NCBI RefSeq assembly: GCF_023343835.1
Contig: NC_064447.1
Span: 9,258,501 to 9,322,500 of the forward strand
DNA length: 64,000 bases
Direction: 5' to 3'
From: Lagopus muta
Lineage: Eukaryota > Chordata > Aves > Galliformes > Phasianidae
Shown: positions 33,285 to 47,144 of the stretch, piece after piece
Position numbering within the stretch: position 1 is the first letter of the stretch
Layout of the letters: the number at the start of each line of letters is the position of its first letter
Made by a program: the position numbers and the translations under genes
Notes under the pieces: model-generated
Databases searched by the model: none
Seen by the model: the letters and a program-made list of their open reading frames with translations, nothing else
What the model was told of the DNA's origin: nothing

Positions 33285-36200
33285 ATGCCACCTTTGCAAC
33301 TTGGCTTCCTCCTTGTGCTCAGTGAGTATTGCTGCGTGGGGAAGGGTGTCCTGGAAGCTGTGGTTGGGGTAACCCTCAAAAGGGAAGATTGCATTGAAAT
33401 ACCACCAGATGCTACTGTGGTGGTTGTTTGCAGTCCTCAGCCTTTGGTTCGTTACTGAGTGAACTGGTTTATTACTGAATCCTCGAGCTAAAATATATTA
33501 ATTTCTGTAATGAACAGAGCGGAAGGACAGAAGTGGAATTAATTTTCCCGTCCCATCGTTGCAGAGCTGTCTGCTGATGGCTTCTTCTGTTGGGATATGC
33601 AGAAGGCACTTATTTACAAAATAGCCTTAGCTGGTTCTGTTTGTATTCCCCTTCTTCCCCTCCTCCTGCTTTTTGGTACTGAGGGATTCCAAAGCAGTCT
33701 TTGTTACTTTCCCAAAGTGTCGGCGCTTTGTTCTCTCTTCCTTGTCAGATTTGGGATCACCTTTGTAATGAGTTCAGTGATGATAAAACATGGACTTGTA
33801 ACATTACAAACAAGCTAATGAGATGCCAGCTGGGGAGCAGCTACATAAAGAGTCTGTCATTTTCTCTGTGGTGGGTTTGGTTATCAGTATTAAGGAAGGA
33901 AAACAAATAAACAGATTGCTTTTTTTTCTTTATTTCATTAATGACGCGCTTGTTGCTGTTCAAAACTGATCAGTATTGTGGAAACTGATGAAAATCTGAT
34001 TTTCCAATTTTATGTTGATATCCTATACAAGGAGTGAAGTATGTTCAGCAGAATTGTATAGGTTTCTTGGAAGAATTAATGTCTCTTAATGCAATGGTGA
34101 GATGAGGCATCTTTTATCACAGAGCAAGGATGGCTGTGATAGTGAGTTGAGTTTCTCCTGTAGGATCAGAGAGGCCCCCCACCTTCCTCCTTTTCCACAT
34201 GGGTCTCTGAACGCTGCTCTTCCAGTTCAATGGGATTATTGCCATTCTTAAAGATAAATGTGTACAAGGACTTACCAAGATTGGGGCAAAGGGCTTGGCT
34301 GTGTATTTCCAAGGTCCAAACCAGAGAGGAGGAGGAAGTGATTATTATGGATAGAAACAGTCTTGGCTTTGTCTATAAGCAGGGAAGCAATGGCCTTTGG
34401 CTCTCAACTCGTGGTTGTGGTCCTGGTAACTCTTTCAGGACTTTGCCTAAGAGTAAAGCTAATGTGTGGTAGGGTTAGAGGAAAGCACTCCGTTTGGCCA
34501 GCTATGGGTATCGTTTGTTTGCCTGTTGGTTAGTGACAGTTCTCTATTAATTAAATGATTTGAAAAGGCGTAGCAGCTAGTAATCCAAAGAGCTGTTACA
34601 CTGATTAGGGACTCCTCTCATCCATCCCTACAAGCTATTTTACATCTGGACACACCATGAGAAAACACACCAACAAAACCAACTCTGCTTCAGTTGTGCC
34701 TGTCAGCCTGCCAGCATCACCTCAGGTGCCTCAAATCATTGAATCATTGTCTTCTTCTCCCTGCCTCTCATTTCATGTAGCATTTCTTGCATTTATTCAT
34801 TCTGCCCTGTCACATGGGATTTCCCCATCTTCCCCCCTCTTTTTTTTTCTGTGTTGTTAAGATGCTGAGCTTGGCAGGTTTCTTGTTCTTTACAATAGTA
34901 ATGCCAGGGAGAATTGAGTCTGTGTATGCTGTTTTGGTTTCCTAAGCTTGCATTTCACCATATTTCCAACTTCCTGGTATCAGCTGGAGAAAAGCAAGTT
35001 GACATTAAGAAGAGTGCAAAAGTTGAGAAAAACAAAGTGTAGAGCAGTGGAGAACTTGCACGGACCTGCCAAGAGCCAACGGTGACAGGCTGATGTAATT
35101 TAGTAAATCCCTGCCAAGCTCTCAGACAAGGCTGAAGTGATGGCTGTCATACAGTGGCACGGCCTGCATTGTGTGCAGTTCTGCAGCATAGGATAGTTTT
35201 AATCCACTCAAGGATTTAGCTGGAGATGTGTGAAATACAATGCAGGCTTGGCTACAATTGATGTTTCAATGTGGATGCTGTAAGAAGAAGGAAGAAGCTG
35301 CGAAGCTGGGACCATCATGGATGTGTAAGCATGCTGGGTCAGGCCTCCTGGGCTGATCTCTTACCTTGATCTTGTCCTGGCACACGAGAGATGTTGGAGA
35401 GAAGGAGCATTCCAGGAGTGTTTTCTGCCCCTTTCCCTCCCCTTTCTTCTTTGGGAGGAAAAAGACTTTGAGTAGATAAAGGAGCACCTCATCCCTGCCT
35501 GCCAGACAGCTGTCACAAAGTCAGAACAAGGGGAAGGTCTGACAGTTGGTTCTGTGAAATGCTGTGTCAGAATGATGTAGAGAGATGACTGATGTTTGGG
35601 ATCTGCTAAGCCAGATGGGAATTGTGAGAATGAACCTCTGTCCTGAGTGTGCTGCTAAAATCACATCACATTGTCTTCCAGGTTGGCTGGGAGCTGACGC
35701 AGCTCCTGCTGGGACATATCTGGTAAGACAAACACTGAGTTTGAAATATGTCTTTGCTTGCAAAGTGTGTCTGGGTTAGTGGTCAGCGTGATTCCTCCTG
35801 GTAGCAATGATTCCTCCTGGTGCAATGATGAAAATCAGTTGCCACAAACCAATGCCTGTGCGTTATGATGTGGGCCAACTGGCTAACTGTCCCTCAGTTA
35901 TGGATGTACTGGGTGGGGATGGCTTCTCCAGGTCTTTGCAGTGCAGACATGTCACCAGGCAGTGCAAGGAGGGTGACACCCACTGGTCACACTCAGATCC
36001 TTGGAGTAGCCCATCCCATTGCTTCTATTGCCTGAATGACTTTCTGGCTCTTTAGAATACAGAGCCAATACTGATCTCAATTTTGCAGATGGCAGTTCCC
36101 AACCATAGCAGGGGAGGAGGCCTGAGTGTAGATATTTGTGTGTTTCAAGCCAGATTCAAGTATAAATTGGTTGTATGTACATGCTTCTCTGTATGAAATG

Positions 36201-39200
36201 ATCACAAATAACACCGTACTACCATTGTAACTGCAGAATATGGTTCTCTCTTTTCTCTCATCCTCCTTACTCAGTGCTCCAGCCCCGCTCTCAATGGTGA
36301 GTTTCTGACCAAGTAATTTCCCTTGGATTCAAATGTGGTTCTGTATACATATTCCTGTCACAGTTCCTTTTTCTCTCTTTTTTTTTTTGGGAAAACAGAA
36401 ACTGCTGTGTGTACTTCAGTGAGAAGGTATGTAGGCCATCAGTAAATGACCTTGGTGACGTTTCCCTTGGAAGTGCACTTCTGTTCTTTTGAGGATGTTG
36501 CTTTGGGTGGCAGGCAGCCTCTGAAACCAGAGGTAGCACCTCTCTCCCTGCAGAGGTCCAGGGATGCTTCTGGGCAAGGGAGGGTTTTGCTCTGGTTTTG
36601 CTCTGTTGAATAGTGAAGAGAAAATGGGACTCTGTGTCTGTGCAGGACAAGGAAGAGCAGGGTAAATCCCTGGTGTGTCAGACAGCCAGTCTGTCATGGG
36701 CAGGATTTGCTGCTCCAAGGATCCTTGTGTTGATGCTGAGCTGGTACTGGGGGCCTGGGATGAAAATGATGCTTCAAGCCTTGCTTTCATTTGATTTCCA
36801 CCTAAGGGTAATCAGTTTGCAAGTACCTTCTTCCTGTGCCAGCGAATAATTCTTATCACTTGAGTTGTTTGTTTGCCCTTCTGCATTTGTTACTTGGGCT
36901 GTGCGAGCATCCTTTGGAAAAAGGAAGAAAGATCAGAATCACTGCCTATCAGATTGTCAACCTCTCTTCCTGGTGTCCCACCCGCAGTCTCCCAGACAGA
37001 TTTGTTTGCTACCTGAGCCCCTCTGCAGTGAGCAACCTGAGCAGGGATGATTCTTTGAGCTTGGCCCAGAGGATCAGTAACAGCTGCACCTTGAACACAA
37101 CGCTCGGAAGAATAAAGGGAAACGGTGCTCCCTCATCCCTGACAACAGAGGAACTGCAGGTAATCTGCCCAGCCCTGTGACTCAGTTCTTCATTCAACTA
37201 GGCGATGTTTCTGATGATTGAAGGTTCAGCTCTCATGCCTCCTCCCGTGTGCAGTCCTAGAACCCATCTTGCTGTTTTTTTGTGTTGTCTGGCTCATGCT
37301 TTATGATAGGCAAAGTCTTAATGGTACAAGTCCATGAACAGGCTTGATCACACAAATTTGGGGCAGAAAATCTAGCCATGTAAGGCATCCAAAGGCTGTA
37401 GAATCCAATAGGCACACATCATTACTCTTCTGACTTTCTTTTCTGAATCTGTGGGATTTTTACAGGTTGTATCTTCTTTGGTGAGGAATGTTGAGCGTTT
37501 CACTCCTGCTGTGCTGGGGGTGTTGGGCCAGATTGCTGTTGGGCTGTCTGTGTCTGACATAGAAAATAAGATCAGTGGGGAAGACCTGGAAGCATCGATT
37601 CCTACCCTGGGTAAAGTTCGTGGCTGGAATACTGACCAGTCCAGTGCTATTATCAACAAACTGCTCAACTCTGGCTATCAGGTATAAAAGATGAAATCCA
37701 CCAATGCACCTTAGTCCTAGCATAGCTAGTTGTAAGCAAGTGCTATTTAGTCTTTCATGTACTCATGCCTGCATGTATTATCTTTCAGATTTCTTCTGGA
37801 CAGAGCCTGGCAAAGCTAGGGAGCTTGGTGGCTGGCCTCAACAGCAGCACGCTTCGAAGCCTGCCTCCAGAAGTGATCTTGGAAGCCATTAAGTTGCCTG
37901 AGTTTGTTCAGCAAATAGCAGCCCTGCCCTCTCCTCTGAAAAGGATATTTGTGGAAAAGGTGAAATTGCTTTTCTCTCTATGGATGTCATAAATTAGCGA
38001 AGCTCCAGTGACTCACAACCAAGAACACTGGTTACCTGGGGCCAGGCACTGACACATACCTGCGCACACAGACAAGATTCCCTCTGGGCTGTTTGTCATT
38101 GCTAACCAGAGCATGCAACAGGACAGGCATTCCCAATCCCCATCACGGTGCCAGCGTGGATGTCCTTGGCTGCCAGCCAGCATGCTCTGATGAGCCTCTT
38201 AGGGCTTGGGGCAGAAGAGACAGTTTTCTGGGGGACGCACATGGAAACTACTCGCCACTGATGTGATAAGAAGCTGCCAAGAAAATGTTATTGTCATTGT
38301 TTGAAATTAGAATGTGTGAGAAGTGAGGGCTCATCTTAGAAAAGGCCCCTTCTAGGGTAAATTAATCCCCTAGCAATGCTTTGTGTCATTTCCCCTGCGT
38401 GACTGTAGGACGTGAACACCTTTCCTCGCTTTTCCTGGCCGTTATTTTAACCTTGCAGCATCTGAGTTTGTTATTATTCATCTTACCTTCTACAAGAAAA
38501 CTGCTGGCATGTTCAGCACCACAGGCCCTGCACATAGCATATGTTGGGGCAGTGGGATGGTCAGGGCTCTGGGTGATGCGTGAGGGAAATAACACCTCCT
38601 TCACCACAGAACTGCTCTGCAGCTTCCCTTCGAGAGTTGAGGTACTGCTTGGGTTGTCAGGGAGGAGTGTTCCTCCTTTCTGGCCTGTTAAGGATTTTTA
38701 GAGCATCAAGCCAAGAGCTGGGAAACTGATGGAAACAGAACCATTCCCTCTCACTGGGGCCTTGGGTATTAGTCTCATGCTAGTCTGATGTGTATGTTGA
38801 ATGGGAAATAATTTGTAACGTTAGATTTTTTACAAGTATTATTTAGTTTTGTTGTTGTTTCAGATTTCCTCCAGTGTAAGCAACCCAGCTGACCTAGTTA
38901 AACTTATCCCTGGTGCTCTGGCCAGTTACATTCCAAAATCATTGCTTATTTTTGAGGATGAGAAGCTCAGCATTGAGGATCTCAACAGTAAAATGTGGAC
39001 TCGAGACCAGGTAACATTCTAGCAGCTTGTATTGCCCTCACTGTCACTCTTGGACACTGCAGAGCTATGAGTCCACTCTTAAAGTCTGCCTGAAAATACA
39101 AGTAGTGATGTGGAAGAGCGTAATTAACTACTGACCATCTGGCTTTGCTCCACAGGCTGCCATGTTTTTCAGAGATGTGATAAGAACAGAGCCTGACTTC

Positions 39201-42200
39201 AGCAGGTAGCGTTTTTCTGCTCTCCTTGTGTTTTCCATGTTTGCTTGGCTCGTGTTATCCCTGTTTCTTTTATCATGCATGACTGATCTTTTTTAATCTA
39301 TAACAAGAGACAGGAAAATACCATGCAAACAAGCATGCAGTGGCAAGGTGTACCATGGTGTCAGCTGCAAGATACACGTGTGAGCCAGACTTCCTTTCTA
39401 AAACAATACTGCTGGCTCAGACTGCAGTTGGGAACCTTGCTTCTTGGCAAAGCATTTCTAATCAGACAACCTGTCAGTCTTATGTGGTGCTATTCCAAGA
39501 ATTACATTTAGTGAGACTGACGTGTCTTTTGTCAGTTCTTGTATCTGAGATGAAAAATGATGAAAGCCTTCACACGTACCTGGAAGAACAATAGATCTGA
39601 CATGTCATGCTGCTTTCAAAGTGTCAGTTTTTCCATATAGAAGGACTTCTTCCTAAGCTCCCCCAGGTCGTGAGACTGCTGTGATGAGGATCTGCATGAG
39701 ACTGTTTCAGTTTTGATATGTGTCATACACAGAAAGCACATCTGATCTTGTGCTTCAGTACAGCAGTATTGCTTGGGGTGGAGAATTTGTCCCTGCAGTT
39801 CTACTCCCAGCAAAATCTCTAGACTATATTTGTGTAAGCAGCGATGGCTTCTTGATCTCCCACAAAAGTCAAGACTAGTGATGTTGTGTTGATGAAGTTT
39901 TGAGAGTGTTAAGCTTTGAGGTGTGGGAAGGTTTGTGCTTATACTCAGGGGGTCATCACTGGCTTTTCTCCTGAAATCCTTGCCCCTCTGATTTGCTTTC
40001 TGTAAACATTCAGGCTTTCCCAGTCAGTCCTTCATGGCTACACGTGTGCAGTTGCCAATGAAATGGAACCAGAGAGAGTTCAGGAGCTGGCCAAAGTCAT
40101 GAAGAGGAAGAATGTCAAGCTAGGAGCAGACCAGGTCAGTTCCTGTATTCCCAAATGGTGTTTGGTATTGCAGTGGAGATACTAATTAGGATTGTTTAGC
40201 AAGAACAAAAGATCTTCAGCTTAAAGGACTGGAACAAATATAAGTGGTCCTGGGTCTCAGGTGCCCAGTTTTGAATTTTTCCAAAGGCTTCTCAGGGCTG
40301 ATTTATCCCTTTTTCTTTCTCCCTTTGGGGCAAAGTAAAATCTTTTTTTTTTTTTCTTTCTTTCTTTTTTTTTCCCCTATCGTTTTATACTGTTTTCCTT
40401 TTCTGCTACAAACTCTGGTGTGCTTTCAGCTGAGTTGCTTAGCGAAGATGGTGATGCTGCGTGGGATTCCCAAGGACTTGGATAGCTATCCTAAAGACCT
40501 GTTGCTATTTTTAAGGTATATATGCTATCATTTTTCATGTTGTTGCTTTAGTCCTGAATGAGAAGAAGAGGCATGACTTTATAAGCCAGCTAGTAGGGAC
40601 TAATTCATGTTTGACATATATTTCTGATTTGTTCAGGCATTCTTACAGAAAAAAAAGATTGCAGAAAGCTTTTGAAAGAGCTTTGATGCCTTTCAGATTT
40701 AACTATCCATTGTATTACAGTAAATATACATTGTATATTTACTGTAATTGTATAATTGTATAATACATTGTATTATAGTAAAACAGTATGAAGCTCTTCT
40801 TAGTTATTTCTGTCTTGATGTGAAACTACTGTGGGCTTTTGGTACTTTTTAGCCTTTTTGAGGGTGATTTTCTCTTACAGTGTCAGATGAAACAGACAGT
40901 AGAGTAGATTTCTTTGTTCTGGCAGCTTATCCACTGTGGTTCTGTATTCAAATCCTGAATCATTTTAAGCCGAGTCTTACAAAGGAGCCCTTAAAGTGAA
41001 ACTGAGTTTTTGAAAAATGTGGATTGTGGTCTTTAGGAAGAAGAACTGCATAGAATTTAGACTGTGGGTATGGAAAACATTATATTAAACAGAGTATATG
41101 TTGAACAGCCTTGAACCTGACCGTCTGTATCATTCAGCAGAACTCACAGTGTTTGTCTTCCTAGCCCTTCAGACTATGCAGCAACAGGAAGCTGTAAGCA
41201 GTACTTTGCTAATGTTGGGAAAGCAAGTCTTGATCTTCTGCAAAGAGAGTCGTCAGAGCGCAAACAGCTGCTGCTGGAAGCTTTAGCGTGCTTGGTATGT
41301 GGGCAGGGGAGAGCTCTGCTCAAGGCTGGGGAGAGTTTGGGGATGTCAGCTGTCAGAAGGAGCAAAAATGCTCTTGTACAGTGGGATCCAGTTCTACTTA
41401 ATCTCTCTGTCTTGTGTTACTTCAGAAAATTCCAGGCACACGAGTAAACAAGGAAAATGCAAAGATTCTGGGTCATCTGGTCTGTGACCTGGGTGAAGAA
41501 TACATTAGAAGTTCTGCTGGGACTTTGTTGAAGGAATTAAGCCAGTGTGAATCTTTCCTGCCTGATCAAGAGGAGGCTATTAGGAGTGTGATCAGCAGTG
41601 GCAACACTACGTTTGGGTATGGATTTTTGCTGATGCTCAGAAGAAAAAAAAACCTCTTGTCGTGTTGAGACCTAAGTGAACTGCAGCTGACCAACTTGAT
41701 CATACACTTGAATAATTCATTGCTTTTGAATTTCACATTGTTTCATTTGAATGTCTTTCAATGCATAAGTTTGGCTGGAATTCTACTGAAAAACATATAG
41801 TTGTTTCTGTCTCACCTGCTGTAGTTACAGAAGCCTTTTCTCTGGTCTGTTTTTCATTATCCAAACTTCTCTGAGGTGGTGCTGATGAGCACAGAAGAGC
41901 TCTAGATGTTCATCAGATTCTGACTTCCAGAAGACATTCTGCTTCTATCTCTCAAACTGCCAGATGCTTGATAAATCCCTGGCTATACCTAAGAGACGTT
42001 GTCCAGAAAGGCAAATTACTTTTCCTTCTTGTGTCAAATGCTCAAAGGTCTTGGCACTGAATTGGCAATTGGTTTTCACACTTAAAAAAAGTGTTTGTTA
42101 AATGCCATTTTCCCATACGGCTGCCCCAGTGTTACTAACAGTTGCTTCTGATCCACTGGAATAAAGTTTTCTGTGATAGAAAGTGATTGAGAAGTTTTCT

Positions 42201-45200
42201 TAACTTACTATGTTACGTGGACATAATAGACACAATGCTGGCATCTTTCGTGTTGTTTTCCTTTCTTTCTGAAAACTGATCCCATCGATTTCTGTCTGCA
42301 GGCCTCCTCAAGTGTGGTCAGCATCTACCTTGAATGAGCTCACAGGGTTGATTCCTGTATTGGATCACAGCATCTGGCAGAAGGTCCCCAAGGTGGGTTA
42401 CTCGAGTTCAGGCATTTAGAAATCTGCCTTTGGCTGACCGAAGAAAGGTCTCCAGGCTTATAGCACAAGTCTTCTGCCCACAGTATTTCAGCAATTATGT
42501 TTCTGTGTGAGTAGCGACCTAATGCATTGATGATATGCTTAATGCTGCAGAATCTCCCTGATGGAATATTTTCTTTGCAGAATGTTCTAACTTTTTGGCT
42601 GAAGAACTCTGCACGTGATTCACGTCTGTCAAGAGCACAGCTGGCCACCATTGTTGAAGAACTCTTGCCTTCTAGGCAGAAGCGTGATGTTGGTATGGGA
42701 GCTTTCTCTGATCCATAATGGCAGCATTCCTCTTGTATCAGGATTGATCTCAGTGCTTGTGGGCCTCCTTGAATATGTCTGAGTTAAGCTGTGAAACACT
42801 TGGTGGTGGATTGCCCAGGAGGAGGGTGGAATGATGGCATACTTGTCTGTCTCCAGAGTTGGAGCACTCAGAGCTTGAAGAAAAATGATTTAATGCTGGG
42901 CAGTAGTGTTTGTGTATTTAATACTTCCTTCAACAGGTTGCCCAGATGACCTGAGGATAACAGAGACGACTCTTAATGAGCTGATGCCTATTTACTATAC
43001 ACCTGAGAAGCTGCGTGCTTGCCTAAAGAATGTCTCTGCAAAGAATTACTTCGCTCAGATGCTGGACTACCCCTTCAGTCAGGAGCAATTGGTTGTGCTG
43101 AAGGAGAAGCTGGATGAGGTAACGTCAGGCTGATGAATGCCAAATTATCTACTGATGAGATTGCTCAGGGACTTGTTCAGTTGAGTTTCAGTGTCTCCGA
43201 GGACTGAAACTCCACCATCTCTCTGTGTTCCTCTTCCATATATCTGACCACTTGTACTGTGAAAATATATTTTAATACCTAATCAGGATTTTAATTGCAT
43301 CTTGGCCCTTATCCTTTCGCTGTGCATCTCTGAGAAGAGTGTGGTTCCATCCTCCCTATAGTCCCCAAAAGGTAAAGACAGTAATAAAATCCTCTTCTAG
43401 CCTTGTCTTGTTCAGATTGAAAAACCCAATTCCCTCAGCCCCACTACCCCACTTCCTATGTTGTGCCTCCAGCCCTTCAGGGAACCCAACACTGTAGTAC
43501 TTAGATGAGGTCTCACAGGAGCCAAATAGAGGGGGATAATCACTTGGCTTGACCTGCAGACTGTGCTGCTGCTTGGGTAGCCCAGAGTTTGGTTAGCCTT
43601 CACCACTGTAAGGCATTCTGCTGCTCCAGGTGCTCACTGAATCAATTCACATTGCTGCAGGTTTTCTTTCCTCACTGAAGCCTGCTTCCCTCAGCTTTCA
43701 TGTAGAAAAATGACAGATGCACACATTATATCTCGCTGGCTTTTGTTTTCATTCCTTGCAGAGACCTTTATGGCTTTTCCATATTAATCTTGCAGAGAAC
43801 ACAGGCACGACAACAAGTGTTCATAGCAATTCCAACTGTCCTTCCACAGACATATCCTGATGGATATCCTGACAGCCTGCTCCCCAAACTGGACCGCTTT
43901 GCTTCTTTACTCACCGTGAAGGATTTCAGCAAATGGAAGATAACTTCAGCTGACACGCTGGCTGCCTTGCTAGAGCTTGACCTCCAAAATGAACAGGTGG
44001 GGATTTCCTGGTTTGGGAGCTGCTGGTTTGGGACCAGCTTAGTGGCTTCTTAAGATAATTGGCCCATCCTCGAGGTCCAAACAAGTAGATTTAAAATGAT
44101 TTGGTTTAATTTTGTAATTATCACATTTGTTTTTCTTTTAAAGATGAAACCATGAATGAAGCTAACTTTTGAAAAAAATGTCTTTCTAGGCTGCTGCTGT
44201 GATCAGTCGATACGTTGCCTTGGGAAACCCCTTGAATGCCACTGCACTGAATGCAATTAATACAAAATACTTGTGCACTCTGAATGCGACCTTGCTGAAT
44301 ATGATAGACCCCAACAACCTGAAGTGAGTCAACATTGCAATGCTCTCAGCTTCTTGTAGAAGCACATTCCCATCAGCAAGGGCAGTTTACTTTCTCTCCA
44401 TGCAGTAAAAGGAATTCTGAGGAGCAACTCAGTGCACGTTCTCTGCCCAGGCTTAAAAGCCTGTTGTTCTCCACTCTGCCAGATCTGCAATCATTCTTTT
44501 TACTGCACCTCGGGTGACAACCAGTATGGTCTGCATGCATGCCTGCTTTTGTCTGGAGGCAAAACAGTTGATTCTGAAGGACTGCTAAGTAAAATTAATT
44601 ACATAACTACATCTTTGCAAACACACAGTTAGCATTGCACCATCACAGCCATTGTAACTGAGAAAACACATCATTTTCAGCAGGCAATTGAGACGTTATT
44701 TTCTTCATTGAGCTTCTCTCCATACGTCATCTGTCTAATGGGAAGAATTTGGGATTTATTCAAGTTGAAACTAATAAGAACTTTTATTTTCCTAAATGAT
44801 CATCATTATCTTTTTTTTTTCTTTTTTTTTTGTTCTTTTTTTCAGACTGGCATCCCTGAATCCTTCAGCCTGTTCACAGCTTACAAAAGACATCCTGTAT
44901 GCTAAAGCAAAACGGGCTTTCTCAGACCGGCACTACTTACGTGACTACTATATGCTTATTGAGCCTTACCTAGGTATGTAAAACAACAGTCTGTACAGGG
45001 AAAGAGGAGCAAACACTGTCTTAGCATCTGGGAATCTTCAAAGCTGAGCAGTTAGAAGTTCTGGAAGGTTAGCATCTTTTTCCAACTTGTAGATGACATA
45101 AAATATTCTTGGAAGAATCTGTACCTGACTTAAAATTCCTTTAACTGACTGTCTAACTATCACAGGAATATTCAGACTCGGGGTTTCTGGGTTGGGTAAG

Positions 45201-47144
45201 ATCTGCTAAGTGCCTTGGAAATCCAGCTGCCAATGCCTAGTACTTATCTCATAGGCATTTCCCATGTCACAAAACATGGATTTTCCCTGTTAACCCAAGA
45301 ATTCATTCACAGCCTCAGTGAACCTCTTCTTGCCCATTCCATCTGGCCATTGATGCAGATTGGTTTGATGGCCAACATCATAAAACCCTGCAGCTAAAGG
45401 AACTATTTATTTATTTTTTTTTGCATTTGGAATTCACTCTGTTAGCAGTCCAGGCCTACCAAGTTTATGCTCCAACCTATACAGATACACAACACTGCTC
45501 ATTTGTGTGAGGGCATTGAGTAAAACTTTCTCTTTTTGGTCACAGGAGGTGCTCCTGGTGAGGATATCAAAGCTCTGAGGAAGGACAACGTGAACATGAA
45601 TGTTAGTACATTGGTGAATTTGAGAAGAGATGCTTTGATGGTAAGCTGAATGCTGACGTTGTTCAGCTCCTTGTGTTTCTGCCCTACGAGGTGGTTGTTT
45701 CTGGTCATGTTGTCCATCGTTGTAAATCAAGAGTTGCTCCATCAAATTCACAGTGATGGCTGACTAATGGAAAGCAGCAAACCAACCTGAAACTTCCCTA
45801 GAAGTTTAATTTGGAGCTATCCATGGGTGCCTACCCAGTCTTACTGGGGAATTTCTTTAGAACAAGCACTCATAGTGGTAGTAGGAGGTTTCCACTAGGC
45901 TACAGTGCAAACCTTCTAACAGGAGTGTTAGCAGTAATATTACTGGTTTTGGAAGAAAGCTTTGTGACCAGAGCAGGGACTGGGGACCCTACATGGGTCA
46001 AGGAGACGTCATGGTAAGACAACAGAAATTGGTTTTGAGGAATCACTGTGTTTATTACCCAAACCTAAGGTAAGATTTGTTCCAACTGGAGCCGCTCACC
46101 GCAAGTTTGTTGTTCTGAATGCTTCTGCTAACAGAAACCTCATCAGATCCTTGACTAGAGGGGGTATGGTCATTCCTGCATTTACATCAGTAACTCGTGT
46201 TTGATTTCTCCTAGAGCCTGACACCTGCTGAGGTTAAGGACCTGCTGGGGATAAATCTGCCTGATCTGTCAAGTTGGAGGAACATGTCTCCCATCAAGGA
46301 ATGGGCCCAAAGTCAGAAGCAAACAGAACTGGATAAACTGGGCGTTGGGCTCACCGGGGGAACACAAGAAGGCTATATAAACATCGTCACGCCCAAGTTT
46401 CAGTGTATGTAGTGTGTTAGGGCTTCTGATTTTTGTGCTTTAAATACTTATTCTTTGGGTTACTGTAAGGAGAATAATTGCCTTGTGGAAGTGAGGTAAT
46501 TTTGTTGGCCTGTAAAGAGAACTGAGCACACCAAGTTCTCAGCCATGCTTGTGCCAAGGCCTTAGAAAGTCCTGCCACCTGTTCACGTGTCTGAGAGGAG
46601 AGACTGTTGGTCTGGGCTATTGCAGATCTCTTTCACTGGCATTTGCTGCTGCCTATCCACACAGCCCCTTTAAAATGCATTGGGTAGTGCTCACCTGTAC
46701 CCTTCACTTCCCAGCATGGAGAGGCAGCAAATCCAGTTCTGCAGAGGAACCTTAAGCCTTGCAGCAATTTCTAAGTCCAAGATGAGGAGCAGTCCTGTAA
46801 TCTCACTGAAAGCATCCATGTTAGCTGAGCATCTCAACTGAATGAGCACTTCCACAGCACCCTGAAGTACTGTGTGTCGGATTTGGGCTTTGACTTGATG
46901 ATTTGATTAGGGATAGCTGGGTACTGATTAGAGAGCCCTTGCCAAAAATCCAGAGATCTTCCCTGGATGTGGCACAACAGGATCTTTTCCCCATGGAAGA
47001 ATGGTTCAATTGTTGATTTCTTTGTACTGATGCCCCTTTTTTCTTCTAGCACCATCCTCAGCCCCTCTTGGTACCGAGGCCGTGATGCTCCACCTCCTGC
47101 CTGCTCTGCTTCTCAGTTTCCTGATGATGTCAATCTTACGTTGA
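33285..47144 (+). CDS. MSLN: Mesothelin, long avian form, 20 exons
   Basis: Predicted secreted, furin-cleaved, GPI-anchored glycoprotein. Exons: 33285-33321, 36275-36296, 36988-37159, 37466-37681, 37789-37959, 38864-39010, 39156-39205, 40014-40134, 40430-40515, 41165-41294, 41426-41616, 42302-42392, 42581-42692, 42937-43118, 43850-43996, 44190-44323, 44846-44973, 45546-45640, 46215-46404, 47050-47144; all phases fit, giving 838 residues. The first two exons give a signal peptide (MPPLQLGFLLVLMLQ). Exons 3-7 are an N-terminal part absent from human mesothelin and similar to stereocilin/otoancorin repeats. From exon 8 on it follows human (ERVQELAKVMKRKNVKL; TYPDGYPDSLL; GGAPGEDIKALRKDNVNM). A furin-type site SRQKR|DV lies where human has RFRR|EV. 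The end is hydrophobic with no cytoplasmic tail, fitting a GPI signal. Exons 1-2 are inferred from splice sites and phase only. Confidence 0.88.
43320..43660 (-). mobile_element. Old CR1 LINE fragment in an MSLN intron
   Basis: The + strand reads as the complement of CR1 near its 3' part (AGAGTGTGGTTCCATCCTCC, then GATGAGGTCTCACAGGAGCC and AGGGGGATAATCACTTGGCT). It is degraded relative to remembered CR1 consensus, so this is an old 5'-truncated copy. It lies between the exons ending at 43118 and starting at 43850. Confidence 0.7.

Noticed and set aside
33751-33857. Possible exon encoding IWDHLCNEFSDDKTWTCNITNK
   Set aside because: The acceptor is fair and the sequence looks protein-like, but it has no proper donor, and its phase does not fit the leader exon at 33285-33321.
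36953-36987. Earlier acceptor for MSLN exon 3 (adding INVLSSW-like residues)
   Set aside because: The AG at 36951-36952 has a poor pyrimidine tract. The acceptor at 36985-36987 is stronger and matches the phase of the 22-nt exon.
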